64,000 bases of DNA from Piscinibacter lacus (GTDB lineage Bacteria > Pseudomonadota > Gammaproteobacteria > Burkholderiales > Burkholderiaceae_C). The DNA is taken from assembly GCF_016735685.1 (NCBI RefSeq), contig NZ_JAERRA010000001.1, forward strand, positions 186,001 through 250,000, written 5' to 3'. How positions within the stretch are numbered: position 1 is the stretch's first letter; every line of letters starts with the position of its first letter. The translations under genes and the position numbers were made by a program. The notes below the pieces were generated by a model that saw only the letters and a list, made by a program, of their open reading frames with translations, was not told the DNA's origin and made no database searches. Below, one piece after another: positions 51,358 to 60,283 of this stretch.

Positions 51358-52079
51358 CGCGTGCCCCCAGCCGCGGCAACACGGGCCGTGCCGCACTCGC
51401 GCAGCGGCTGCGGCAGGGTCTGCGCGGCGGGCTTGGGATCGGCCGGCAGGGGCTGGGCGGCCAGCCAGGCGGCGACCGCTTCGACCTCGTCGGGCGCCAG
51501 CGCACGGACCAGCTCGGCCATGCAATCGGGCGCGCGGGCCTGGCGCTGGCCGGTGCGCCAGGCGCCGAGCTGGGCGTTCAGGTAGTCGCGCGACAGGCCG
51601 AGCAGGCCGGGCATGGCGGGCTGGGCGCCGGTCAGGCCTTCGCCGTGACAGGCCACGCAGGCCGGCAGGCGGCGGGCCGGATCGCCGTGGCGGACCAGGG
51701 CCTCGCCGCGGGCCCGCTGGGCGGCGGAGGCGGTCGGCCGCTCGGGTGGCGGATAGGGCAGATCGAGCGCGGCGAAATGACCGGCCAGGGTGGCCAGGTA
51801 GTCGTCGGACAGCGGGGCCAGCAGGCGCGCCATCCCGGCATGCGGCCGGCGGCCGTCGCGGAAGTGCAGCAACTGCTGCTGCAGGTAGCCGGCCGGCTTG
51901 CCGGCGAGGCGCGGAAAGTAGCCGCCCGGGGTGGCCCGCCCGGCTGCGCCATGGCAGGCGGTGCAGGCCAGCGCACGCTGGGCCAGGGTGTCGGGCAGGG
52001 TCGAGGGGGAAGGAGGTGGCGGGACGGCGGCGGCAGGCGCAGCCGCGAGCGTCAGCATGAACAGGAGGGCAGGCAGCAT
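51354..52079 (-). CDS. Diheme cytochrome c4-like protein
   Basis: 241 residues from MLPALLFMLTLAAAPAAA, a signal peptide. Two heme sites, ACTACH and ACVACH, are about 105 residues apart in duplicated domains, each followed by GYL(Q/N) and a Met-containing stretch as in cytochrome c4. An upstream ATG at 52115 adds 12 residues before the signal and is less likely. It is the first gene of the pair and probably passes electrons between the triheme protein and a terminal oxidase. Confidence 0.88.
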   Translation of the reverse strand: MLPALLFMLTLAAAPAAAVPPPPSPSTLPDTLAQRALACTACHGAAGRATPGGYFPRLAGKPAGYLQQQLLHFRDGRRPHAGMARLLAPLSDDYLATLAGHFAALDLPYPPPERPTASAAQRARGEALVRHGDPARRLPACVACHGEGLTGAQPAMPGLLGLSRDYLNAQLGAWRTGQRQARAPDCMAELVRALAPDEVEAVAAWLAAQPLPADPKPAAQTLPQPLRECGTARVAAAGGTR

Positions 52080-52213
52080 GGAGGGGCCCGGCGGACGGGC
52101 AGGCAACAGGGGCATCGAGGTCGGCCGGGTCGGGCGCCAGCCGACCCGGCGGAGGCAAGCCTAGGCCCTGTGCTGCGGCCTGAACAGCAGCAGTGCCGGC
52201 GCGAAAGACCGGA

Positions 52214-53716
52214 TCAGCGGGCCGCGGCGGCCGCCATCTCGGCGATCCAGCCGCCCAGCGTGGCGAGGGCCGGCCCCTCGCGGGCCGCATCGCCGTGACC
52301 GGCGTTCAGCCGGATGCAGTTCCGGAAGCCGCGCCGGGCCGAGAAGATCGGCCCGGGCGCCAGGCTGATGCCGGCCGCCAGCGCGCGGCGGTGCAGGGCC
52401 AGCGCGTCCACGCCTTCGGGCATCTCGATCCACAGGAAGTAGCCGCCTGCCGGCCGGGTGGCGCGGCAGCCCGGGGGGAAGTGGCGCGCCACCGCCTCGG
52501 CCAAGGCGGCCTGCTGTGCGGCCAGACGGCGACGCAGCAGGCGCAGGTGCCTGTCGTAGCCGCCGCCCTCGAGGTAGGCCGCGATCGCGAGCTGGGCCGG
52601 CATCGAGGCGCCCAGCGTGCTGCCGAGCCTGAGCCGTGAGACCGCCTGCCGCCAGCGTCCGGCCAGCGCCCAGCCGATGCGGTAGCCGGGTGCCAGGCAT
52701 TTGGAGAAGGAGCCGCAGTGCAGCACCAGGCCGTCGGTGTCGAAGGCCTTGGCGGGCCGCGGCCGGCTCGGGCCGAAGTGCAGCTCGGCGTAGACATCGT
52801 CCTCGATCAAGGGCAGCTGGTGGCCGCGCAGGGCCTCGACCAGCGCCTGCTTCTTCGCCTCGGGCATCAGAAAGCCCAGTGGGTTCTGGAAGCTGGTCAT
52901 CAGCCAGCAGGCTGCGGGGCGGTGGCGCTGGATGGCCAGCTCCAGCGCGTCAAGCTCGATGCCCTCGCGCGGATGGGTCGGCACCTCGACGGCCTCCAGG
53001 CCGAGGCGCTCCAGCGCATGCAGGGCGGCGTAGAAGGTCGGCGACTCGATCAGCACCTTGTCGCCCGGCCGGGTGACGGCGGCCAGGCAGAGGTTCAGCG
53101 CCTCCAGCGCGCCGTGGGTGATCAGCACGTCCTCGGGCGCGACGGCCAGGCCCTCGGCGCAGTAGCGGCGGGCGATCTGGCGGCGCAGCTCAGGGTCGCC
53201 AGGGCCGAGGTCGTCGATCGTCGTCCACGGGTCGAGGCGCTGCAGCGCGCCGGCGGCCAGGCGGCCCAGGCGCGGCAGCGGGAAGAGCAGCGGACTGGGA
53301 AAGGCCGAGCCGAGCGGCACCACCTCGCGGGCCAGGGTGGCCTCCAGGATCTCGAAGACCTGGGCGCTGACATCCAGCGGCCCGGCATGGGCCTGCGGCT
53401 GGGAGGGCCGCTCGGGCTCGGGCAGTGGGGCCGGAGCGGCCTCGGTGACGTAGTAGCCCGAGCGCTCGCGGGCCCGGACCAGACCCTCGGCCTCCAGCCG
53501 GTAATAGGCCTGGAAGACGGTGGCCGGGCTGCAGCGCTGGCTGGCACAAGCCGCGCGCACGGAGGGCAGACGGTCGCCCGGACGAAGGGCACCGCGGCGG
53601 ATGGCCCCGGCGATCTCGGCGGCCAAGGCCACGTAGCGGGGGATGCGGGCAGCCGGCCGCGCAGGGTCGGCAGAGGGTGAGGACGGCGGAGGGGGCGGGG
53701 CGCGGCGGGCAGGCAT
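52214..53716 (-). CDS. MocR/PdxR-type regulator (GntR HTH fused to aminotransferase domain)
   Basis: 500 residues. A Pro-rich N-terminus is followed by a GntR winged helix (about 35-95, LRPGDRLPSVRAACASQRCSP). A fold type I aminotransferase domain comes next, with SFSKCLAPGYRIGW holding the PLP lysine. Such regulators sense PLP or amino compounds. Many have an adjacent target such as pdxST or gabT; none is visible here. The ATG at 53716 is preferred to GTG at 53731. It is divergent from uvrA. Confidence 0.92.
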   Translation of the reverse strand: MPARRAPPPPPSSPSADPARPAARIPRYVALAAEIAGAIRRGALRPGDRLPSVRAACASQRCSPATVFQAYYRLEAEGLVRARERSGYYVTEAAPAPLPEPERPSQPQAHAGPLDVSAQVFEILEATLAREVVPLGSAFPSPLLFPLPRLGRLAAGALQRLDPWTTIDDLGPGDPELRRQIARRYCAEGLAVAPEDVLITHGALEALNLCLAAVTRPGDKVLIESPTFYAALHALERLGLEAVEVPTHPREGIELDALELAIQRHRPAACWLMTSFQNPLGFLMPEAKKQALVEALRGHQLPLIEDDVYAELHFGPSRPRPAKAFDTDGLVLHCGSFSKCLAPGYRIGWALAGRWRQAVSRLRLGSTLGASMPAQLAIAAYLEGGGYDRHLRLLRRRLAAQQAALAEAVARHFPPGCRATRPAGGYFLWIEMPEGVDALALHRRALAAGISLAPGPIFSARRGFRNCIRLNAGHGDAAREGPALATLGGWIAEMAAAAAR

Positions 53717-53817
53717 CGGGGACGGCGTCACCCCGACTTCGGCCGGGATGCGCCCGGTGACTATGATCGCCGGTTGCCTGCGACTTTCCCGCGGGCCCTG
53801 CCCGACACCCCCACCGC

Positions 53818-56754
53818 ATGTCCGCCCGCCCCGACCCGCTGTCCCCGATCGACCCTGACCGAGCGCAGCGCGCCGAGCCGGCCGGCCCCATGCTGCGCGT
53901 GCGCGGGGCCCGCACGCACAACCTGAAGAACCTGGATGTCGACATCCCCAAGCAGGCCCTGGTGGTGATCACCGGCCTGTCGGGCAGCGGCAAGTCCAGC
54001 CTGGCCTTCGACACGCTCTACGCGGAAGGCCAGCGGCGCTATGTGGAGAGCCTGTCGGCCTATGCGCGTCAATTCCTGGCGCGCATGGACAAGCCGGAAG
54101 TCGACGTGATCGAAGGCCTGTCGCCCGCGATCGCGATCGAGCAGAAGGCGACCAGCCACAACCCGCGCTCGACCGTCGGCACCGTCACCGAGATCCACGA
54201 CTACCTGCGCCTGCTCTATGCCCGCGCCGGCACGCCGCACTGCCCCGACCACGGCCTGCCGCTTCAGGCTCAGAGCGTGAGCCAGATGGTCGATGCCGTG
54301 CTGGCCCTGCCGGAGGACACCAAGCTGATGATCCTGGCCCCGGTCGCGCGCGACCGCAAGGGCGAGCATGCCGAGCTGCTGGCCGACATGCAGGCGCGCG
54401 GCTACGTGCGCTTCCGCGTCGGCAGCGGCGGCCAGCCCGGCGAGGTGCTGGAAGTCGCCGACCTGCCCAAGCTCAAGAAGGCCGAGAAGCATGATCTGGA
54501 CGTGGTGGTCGACCGCCTGAAGGTGCGGGACGACGCCGGCCAGCGCCTGGCCGAGAGCTTCGAGGCTGCGCTGCGGCTGGCCGAGGGCCGCGCGATCGCG
54601 CTGGAGATGGACAACGGCCGCGAGCACCTCTTCTCCAGCCGATTCGCCTGCCCGGTTTGCAGCTTCAGCCTGTCGGAGCTGGAGCCGCGGCTGTTCAGCT
54701 TCAACTCGCCAGTCGGTGCCTGTCCGAGCTGCGACGGCCTCGGCGAGGTCATCGTCTTCGACCCGGCCCGGGTGGTGGCCTTCCCCAGCCTCAGCCTGGC
54801 CAGCGGCGCGGTCAAGGGCTGGGACCGGCGCAATCCCTACACCTTCTCGATGCTTGAGGCGGTGGCGCGCCATGCCGGCTTCGACCTCGACACGCCCTGG
54901 GAGGCGCTGAGCCCGGCCCACCAGCACCTGCTGCTGCGCGGCTCGGGCGAGGAGGCGATCAGCTTCACCTACAGCGCCGAAGGCTCGAACGGCAAGACCC
55001 GCAGCGTCAAGCGCAGCCATCCCTTCGAAGGCATCCTGCCCAGCCTGGAGCGGCGCTTCAAGGAGACCGATTCCGCCGCGGTGCGCGAGGACCTGGCGCG
55101 CTACCAGACCCACCAGGCCTGCCCGGACTGCGGCGGCACCCGCCTGCGCCGTGAGGCCCGTCACGTGAAGCTGGTCGATGCCGCCAGCGGCGAGGGCTGG
55201 CCGATCTACACCATCGGCCGTGCGACGCTGCGCGAGGCCCTGGCCTTGTTCGAGGGCCTGCGGCTGGCCGGCGCCAAGGCGGAGATCGCCGACAAGGTGG
55301 TGCGCGAGATCGCCTCGCGCCTGCGCTTCCTGAACGACGTGGGCCTGAACTACCTGAGCCTGGACCGCAGCGCCGACACGCTGAGCGGCGGCGAGGCCCA
55401 GCGCATCCGCCTGGCCAGCCAGATCGGCAGCGGCCTGTCGGGCGTGATGTATGTGCTGGACGAGCCCAGCATCGGCCTGCACCAGCGCGACAACGACCGC
55501 CTGATCGCCACCCTCAAGCACCTGCGCGACCTGGGCAACAGCGTGCTGGTGGTCGAGCACGACGAGGACATGATCCGCAGCGCCGACCATGTGCTGGACC
55601 TGGGCCCCGGCGCCGGCGTGCACGGCGGCCGGCTGATGGCGCAGGGCACGCCCGACGAGGTCGCCGCCAACCCCAATTCGCCGACCGGCGCCTACCTGTC
55701 GCGGCGCCTGCGCATCGCGGTGCCCAAGCGCCGCCGTGCCGCCGCCGCCGATGGGGCGGTGATCCGCATCGTCGAGGCACGCGGCCACAACCTGAAGGGC
55801 GCGACGGTCGACATCCCGGTCGGCCTCTTCACCTGCGTGACCGGCGTGTCGGGCTCGGGCAAGAGCACCCTGGTCAACGACACCCTGCATGCGGCGGTGG
55901 CGCAGAAGCTCTACGGCAGCCACACCCAGCCCGAGGCGCACACGGCCATCGAGGGCCTGGAGCACTTCGACAAGGTCATCGCGGTCGACCAGTCGCCCAT
56001 CGGCCGCACGCCACGCAGCAACCCGGCCACCTACACCGGGCTGTTCACGCCGATCCGCGAGCTTTTCGCCGAGGTGCCGACCGCCCGCGAGCGCGGCTAT
56101 GGCGCCGGCCGCTTCAGCTTCAACGTGCCCGGCGGCCGCTGCGAGGCCTGCCAGGGCGACGGCGTGATCAAGGTGGAGATGCACTTCCTGCCGGATGTCT
56201 ACGTGCCCTGCGACGTCTGCCACGGCCAGCGCTACAACCGCGAGACGCTGGAGGTGCTCTACAAGGGCAAGCACATCGCCGAGGTGCTGGGCCTGACCAT
56301 CGAGGCCGCACATGCCTTCTTCAGCGCGGTGCCCACGCTGCAGCGCAAGTTGCAGACCCTGCTTGATGTGGGCCTGGGCTACATCCGCCTGGGCCAGGCC
56401 GCGACCACCCTGTCCGGCGGCGAGGCGCAGCGCGTGAAGCTGGCCCAGGAACTGAGCAAGCGCGACACCGGCCGCACGCTCTACATCCTCGACGAGCCGA
56501 CCACCGGCCTGCACTTCGCGGACATCCAGTTGCTGCTGAAGGTGCTGCATCAGTTGCGCGAGGCCGGCAACACCATCGTCGTGATCGAGCACAACCTCGA
56601 CGTGATCAAGACCGCCGACTGGCTGATCGACATGGGCCCCGAGGGCGGGGCCGGCGGCGGCAGCGTGGTGGCCGTCGGCACGCCGGAAGCCATCGCTGCC
56701 TGTCCGGCCAGCCACACCGGGCGCTACCTGAAGCCGCTGCTCGACGAGGCCTGA
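53818..56754 (+). CDS. uvrA: Excinuclease ABC subunit A
   Basis: 978 residues, damage-recognition ATPase of nucleotide excision repair. It has two ABC modules: Walker [10 protein letters not shown] near 60 and GVSGSGKST near 680, with signatures [12 protein letters not shown] and [12 protein letters not shown]. Zinc fingers are CPVC...CPSC (near 280) and CEAC...CDVC (near 780). An N-terminal extension of about 24 residues precedes [15 protein letters not shown], and an internal start there (53890) is possible. Confidence 0.98.
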   Translation: MSARPDPLSPIDPDRAQRAEPAGPMLRVRGARTHNLKNLDVDIPKQALVVITGLSGSGKSSLAFDTLYAEGQRRYVESLSAYARQFLARMDKPEVDVIEGLSPAIAIEQKATSHNPRSTVGTVTEIHDYLRLLYARAGTPHCPDHGLPLQAQSVSQMVDAVLALPEDTKLMILAPVARDRKGEHAELLADMQARGYVRFRVGSGGQPGEVLEVADLPKLKKAEKHDLDVVVDRLKVRDDAGQRLAESFEAALRLAEGRAIALEMDNGREHLFSSRFACPVCSFSLSELEPRLFSFNSPVGACPSCDGLGEVIVFDPARVVAFPSLSLASGAVKGWDRRNPYTFSMLEAVARHAGFDLDTPWEALSPAHQHLLLRGSGEEAISFTYSAEGSNGKTRSVKRSHPFEGILPSLERRFKETDSAAVREDLARYQTHQACPDCGGTRLRREARHVKLVDAASGEGWPIYTIGRATLREALALFEGLRLAGAKAEIADKVVREIASRLRFLNDVGLNYLSLDRSADTLSGGEAQRIRLASQIGSGLSGVMYVLDEPSIGLHQRDNDRLIATLKHLRDLGNSVLVVEHDEDMIRSADHVLDLGPGAGVHGGRLMAQGTPDEVAANPNSPTGAYLSRRLRIAVPKRRRAAAADGAVIRIVEARGHNLKGATVDIPVGLFTCVTGVSGSGKSTLVNDTLHAAVAQKLYGSHTQPEAHTAIEGLEHFDKVIAVDQSPIGRTPRSNPATYTGLFTPIRELFAEVPTARERGYGAGRFSFNVPGGRCEACQGDGVIKVEMHFLPDVYVPCDVCHGQRYNRETLEVLYKGKHIAEVLGLTIEAAHAFFSAVPTLQRKLQTLLDVGLGYIRLGQAATTLSGGEAQRVKLAQELSKRDTGRTLYILDEPTTGLHFADIQLLLKVLHQLREAGNTIVVIEHNLDVIKTADWLIDMGPEGGAGGGSVVAVGTPEAIAACPASHTGRYLKPLLDEA

Positions 56755-56909
56755 TCGTCGCGGGCCCCGGGGTCGGCTGCGCCGCCCCGGTACGGCGGCC
56801 CGGGTGAGGCGGCACGGCGCCGTGCACGATCGCACGCCGGCACGGCCCGGCGGACGAAGGCGCATGCCCCCGGCCTCAAGCGCCCGGGGCATGCGCCGAA
56901 GGCTGGGGC

Positions 56910-57500
56910 ATGTCCCCCCTGCCCTTCCGCTCTCCCCCGCGCGCTGCGGCTCGATGCTCCGCCCCCTGGGCGCTGGCAGCCCTGCTGGCACTGGCCGGCA
57001 TGCTGGCTGCGCCGGCCCAGGCCGGCAGCACGCTCAAGCCCTGTGCCGACGAGGCCGTGGCCCAGGCCCAGTGGCTGGCCGCGCTGAATGCGCTGCGCGC
57101 CCAAGGCGTGCAATGCGGCGGCGAAGCGGACCAGCCAGTGCACGCCCCGGCGCTGCATTGGGCGGGCGAGCTGGCCGAGGGCGCCCGCCACCTGGCCGAG
57201 GACCTGGCCGCCCACGACCGCGTGGCCCACACCGACAGCGAAGACCGGGACTTCGCCGAGCGGATGCGGGCCAGCGGCTATCCCCTGCGCGCTGCGGGCG
57301 AGAACATCGCCGCGGGCCAGTCGGACTTCCTGCGCGCCCTGCGCGCCTGGGTGGCCAGCCCCTCGCACTGCCGCACCATGATGCGGCCCCGATACACCGA
57401 GGTCGGCCTGGCCTGCTTCGAGCGGGCGGATTCCAGCTACGGCCGCTACTGGGTGGCCCACTTCGGCCAGCGCCTGGAGCTGCACGCCGGTTCACGCTGA
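56910..57500 (+). CDS. Exported CAP (SCP/PR1) domain protein
   Basis: 196 residues. The signal peptide MSPLPFRSPPRAAARCSAPW... ends AAPAQA near 38. The CAP domain has LNALRAQGVQCGG, LHWAGELAEGARHLAEDLAAH, the GENIAAGQ signature and WVASPSHCRTMMRPRYTEVG. Cys pairs suit a periplasmic or secreted location. The biochemical role of bacterial CAP proteins is poorly known. It is followed by a bidirectional terminator. Confidence 0.9.
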   Translation: MSPLPFRSPPRAAARCSAPWALAALLALAGMLAAPAQAGSTLKPCADEAVAQAQWLAALNALRAQGVQCGGEADQPVHAPALHWAGELAEGARHLAEDLAAHDRVAHTDSEDRDFAERMRASGYPLRAAGENIAAGQSDFLRALRAWVASPSHCRTMMRPRYTEVGLACFERADSSYGRYWVAHFGQRLELHAGSR

Positions 57501-57507
57501 AAGACAA

Positions 57508-57530
57508 ACGGCGCCCGAAGGCGCCGTTTT
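57508..57530. terminator. Bidirectional terminator between the CAP and PEP-CTERM genes
   Basis: The CGGCGCC/GGCGCCG stem around CGAA has TTTT on the plus side and a short T-run on the minus side. It lies 8 bp after the CAP stop and 1 bp after the stop of the convergent PEP-CTERM gene, so it serves both. Confidence 0.88.
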
Positions 57531-57531
57531 C

Positions 57532-58371
57532 TCAGTCGCGGGGCTTGCGCCGTCGCGTGAAGACCGCGAGGCCGGCCAGGCCCAAGCCGATCAGGGCCCA
57601 ACTGCCCGGCTCGGGAATGGGCGTCGTCGGCGTCGTCGGGTTGAGGATGGGCGTGAAGGGCAGGCCCGAGGAGCCGCCCCCCGGCGAGGGGAAGGACAGG
57701 GAGGGCGTGCCGAGCGCGCCGGAAGGCGCAGGGCCGAAGCTGGGGCTGTCGCCTCCCCCGGTGGAGGGCGGCGCGGCCGAGATGGCCACCGGCGGCAGGG
57801 CCGCAGGCAACTGCGCCGGCAAGACCTCGACCTCCTGGGAAAGCACCTTCTCCGGCCGGCGCGTGATGCGCCCGACATTGCGCAGCTCGGTGGAGACCAC
57901 GATGCAGTCCTGACCCTCGCAGTAAACCAGGCCACGGGCCATCATGGATTCGGGCCAGTGCGCACGGCTCGGCTTGCGGCAGACCTGCGGCCTGTCTCCG
58001 AACATCAGGTCGCGGATTTCGGGTTCGTAGCTGTAGGTTCCGACGATGCTGTCCCGGCGGATCTCGACGAAGTCATCGTAGTCGATGCGGTCCATCCGAG
58101 CCTCGAACTTGGCACGAAGCTCGGGAGGCATGGTCCCAGCGTACCGCTGCAAGGTCTTGGGGACCAAGCCATTGAAAGGCTTATCACCAGGCCGCTCCCA
58201 GCGGCATTCGTCCACGACCGCGGCCGGCGCAGCTTTCCTCACCTTTTTGGACTTGCTGGTCTGCGCCAGAGCCGTCGTGGAGACCAGTGACAGCGCCAGG
58301 AGCGCGGCAACGCCGACACCAAGACGCGCGGCGCTGGGAGGGTGCATTGAGGGCGCAGCAGGAGGCTTCAT
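57532..58371 (-). CDS. PEP-CTERM protein, MHFG-like family
   Basis: 279 residues. A signal peptide (VAALLALSLVSTTALAQ, to about 36) is followed by a domain with IRDLMFGDRPQVCRKPSR and ARGLVYCEGQDCIVVSTELRN, and then a Gly/Ser/Pro-rich linker. The C-terminus is TPIPEPGSWALIGLGLAGL followed by FTRRRKPRD, the exosortase sorting signal. The body resembles the MHFG family of PEP-CTERM proteins, here with LMFG. It would be cleaved by exosortase and placed on the surface or in exopolysaccharide. No exosortase gene is in the window. Confidence 0.9.
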   Translation of the reverse strand: MKPPAAPSMHPPSAARLGVGVAALLALSLVSTTALAQTSKSKKVRKAAPAAVVDECRWERPGDKPFNGLVPKTLQRYAGTMPPELRAKFEARMDRIDYDDFVEIRRDSIVGTYSYEPEIRDLMFGDRPQVCRKPSRAHWPESMMARGLVYCEGQDCIVVSTELRNVGRITRRPEKVLSQEVEVLPAQLPAALPPVAISAAPPSTGGGDSPSFGPAPSGALGTPSLSFPSPGGGSSGLPFTPILNPTTPTTPIPEPGSWALIGLGLAGLAVFTRRRKPRD

Positions 58372-58517
58372 ATGGGATCAACCTGTGTCCAAAACTTACA
58401 AAAACATGATACGGCCGGAAAGGCTGCGGGAAATCCCTCGGCCGAGGGTCTCAGGGGCACAAGGTGCAACATCCCCACACACTGACCCGAAATCCCCCCT
58501 TCAGAGGGACGCAAATG

Positions 58518-58540
58518 AAAACGCCCAGCAGCGCTGGGCG
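58518..58540 (-). terminator. Rho-independent terminator after the SWIB gene
   Basis: The CGCCCAGC/GCTGGGCG stem around a three-base loop is followed by TTTT on the minus strand, 40 bp after the SWIB stop. Confidence 0.85.
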
Positions 58541-58580
58541 CATCGCTCGGCACGGCACCCCCCGGGGTGCCGGCGCCGGA

Positions 58581-58976
58581 TCACTTGAGGTGGCCGCTGA
58601 TCAGCTTGGTCATCTCGAACATCGACACCTGGGCCTGCTTGAAGATTTCCTTCAGCTTGGCATCGGCATTGATCATGCGCTTGTTGGTCGCGTCCTGAAG
58701 CTTGTGCTTCTTGATGTACTCCCAGACTTTCTTGGTGACCTCGGTCCGCGGCATGGGCTTGGCACCGACGATGGCGGCCAGCGCCTCGCTCGGCGTCAGG
58801 GCCTTCATGAAGGCGGCATTGGGCGTGCGCTTGACGGCCGCCGTCTTGGCCGGGGCCTTCTTGGCGGCAGGCGCCTTCGCGACCGGAGCGGCCGCCTTCT
58901 TCGCCGGTGCCTTGGAGGCCGGCGCGGCCTTCTTGGCCGGGGCGCGCTTGATCACAGTCTTCTTCGCAGTTGCCAT
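58581..58976 (-). CDS. SWIB/MDM2 domain protein with Lys/Ala-rich N-terminus
   Basis: 131 residues. Residues 1-55 are repeats of PAKKAAP/APAKKA type, highly basic and like histone H1 tails, so DNA or nucleoid binding is plausible. Residues about 58-131 form a SWIB domain: NAAFMKALTPSEALAAIVG, EVTKKVWEYIKKHKLQD and a helical end. The start at 58976 begins MATAKKTVIKRAP. It stands as a single gene with its own terminator. Similar fusions occur in chlamydiae and betaproteobacteria; the role is unknown. Confidence 0.93.
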   Translation of the reverse strand: MATAKKTVIKRAPAKKAAPASKAPAKKAAAPVAKAPAAKKAPAKTAAVKRTPNAAFMKALTPSEALAAIVGAKPMPRTEVTKKVWEYIKKHKLQDATNKRMINADAKLKEIFKQAQVSMFEMTKLISGHLK

Positions 58977-59172
58977 GGTTCGGTACTCCATCCAGTCGTG
59001 GCTCGATGTTCCGGCCCGGCCGGCCTGCCTTGCAGCGGTCGTTTTCTCGGGGCGCGGTGCGGGCCGCATGGTACTGCGCGCACCCCCAAAAAAGAAGCCG
59101 TTTCCCTAGGAGAAATCCGAGGTTCCGGCATCCGTCAGGCCCTCCCGCGCCATGACCCTGATAGCCTCACTG

Positions 59173-59185
59173 GCAATTGAATTGC
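59173..59185. promoter_or_regulatory. Probable OhrR operator
   Basis: GCAATT-G-AATTGC is a perfect inverted repeat in a short AT-rich stretch 41 bp before ohrR. Known OhrR sites have AATT half-sites of the same kind. OhrR would repress ohrR-ohr until its Cys is oxidised by organic hydroperoxide. Confidence 0.6.
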
Positions 59186-59226
59186 ACACAATAAATTAGT
59201 CTGCAATCAACCTTCAGCTTTCACTG

Positions 59227-59763
59227 ATGCCCTCTGCCCGCCTGCCCCGCCCACGCAGCCGCATGGGCAGCAGCCGCGGTCCGGCCCCGGCCGAGCCGGC
59301 TGCCGCCGAGCCCGATCCGTTGGCCCTGGCCTCGCAGCTCTGTTTCGCGCTCTATGCAAGCTCGCTGGCCATCCAGCGCCGCTACCGCGAGCCGCTGGCT
59401 GTCCTGGGCCTGACCTATCCGCAGTACCTGGTGATGCTGGTGCTGTGGGCCGAGGACGGCCTGAGCGTGTCAGCCCTGGGCACGCGGCTGATGCTCGATT
59501 CGGGCACGCTGACCCCGCTGCTCAAGCGCCTGGCCGCCCAGGGCCTGCTGGAGCGCCGCCGCGGCACCGAGGACGAGCGCCGGGTCGAGCTGCACCTGAG
59601 CCCTGCCGGCCGCGCCCTGCGCCGCCGCGCGCTGCACCTGCCCGAGCAAATGGCCGCGGCCATCGGCTGCACGCCCGAGGTGCTGCGCCCCATGGTCGAG
59701 GAACTGCACGAGCTGCGCCGCGCGCTGCACGACGAACTCGCCCCCCCGAACCCCCAAGACTGA
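59227..59763 (+). CDS. ohrR: Organic hydroperoxide sensor OhrR (MarR family)
   Basis: 178 residues. The sensing Cys39 lies in QLCFALYASSLAIQRRY, the OhrR signature, with the partner tyrosines. The winged helix includes LSVSALGTRLMLDSGTLTPLLKRL and the wing RRGTEDERRVELHLS. A second Cys148 toward the C-terminus is placed much as in two-Cys OhrR of Xanthomonas, so an intersubunit disulfide is possible. The N-terminus has a Pro/Ala-rich extension; ATG at codon 13 is an alternative start. ohr follows 60 bp downstream. Confidence 0.93.
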   Translation: MPSARLPRPRSRMGSSRGPAPAEPAAAEPDPLALASQLCFALYASSLAIQRRYREPLAVLGLTYPQYLVMLVLWAEDGLSVSALGTRLMLDSGTLTPLLKRLAAQGLLERRRGTEDERRVELHLSPAGRALRRRALHLPEQMAAAIGCTPEVLRPMVEELHELRRALHDELAPPNPQD

Positions 59764-59823
59764 AGCGCCTTCCCCCCGGGCGCCTGCGCGCCCATCCTCC
59801 CCCGCCCCTGAAAGGATCGCACC

Positions 59824-60249
59824 ATGGCCCTCGAACAAGTCCTCTACACCGCCCACGCCCGCGCCACCGGAGGCCGTGACGGCCGCGCCGTGTCCTCGGA
59901 CAGCGTGCTCGACGTCCAGCTCTCGACGCCCAAGCAGCTCGGCGGCGCCGGCGGCCCGGGCACCAACCCCGAGCAGCTCTTTGCCGCGGGCTATTCGGCC
60001 TGCTTCCTTGGCGCAATGAAGTTCGTCGCCGGCCAGCAGAAGATCGCGCTGCCGGCCGATGTGGCGGTCAGCGGGGCGGTCGGCATCGGCCCCATCCCCA
60101 ACGGCTTCGGCATCCAGGTCGAGCTCGCCATCGAGCTGCCGGGCATGGACCGCGCCGCCGCGCAGGCCCTGGTCGACGCCGCGCACATCGTCTGCCCCTA
60201 CTCGAACGCGACCCGCGGCAATGTCGACGTGACGCTCAAGCTGGTCTGA
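59824..60249 (+). CDS. ohr: Organic hydroperoxide resistance protein
   Basis: 141 residues. A lipoyl-dependent thiol peroxidase. The peroxidatic Cys is in [12 protein letters not shown] near 60 and the resolving Cys in [14 protein letters not shown] near 124; both are intact. AAAGGA lies just before the ATG. It forms a two-gene unit with ohrR. Confidence 0.97.
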   Translation: MALEQVLYTAHARATGGRDGRAVSSDSVLDVQLSTPKQLGGAGGPGTNPEQLFAAGYSACFLGAMKFVAGQQKIALPADVAVSGAVGIGPIPNGFGIQVELAIELPGMDRAAAQALVDAAHIVCPYSNATRGNVDVTLKLV

Positions 60250-60283
60250 GGCGCAGCCGCGGCGGCCTCCCGGCGCCGCGGCT

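Noticed and set aside
53761..56991. 1076-codon frame opposite uvrA
   Set aside because: Shadow of uvrA, with no recognisable domain.
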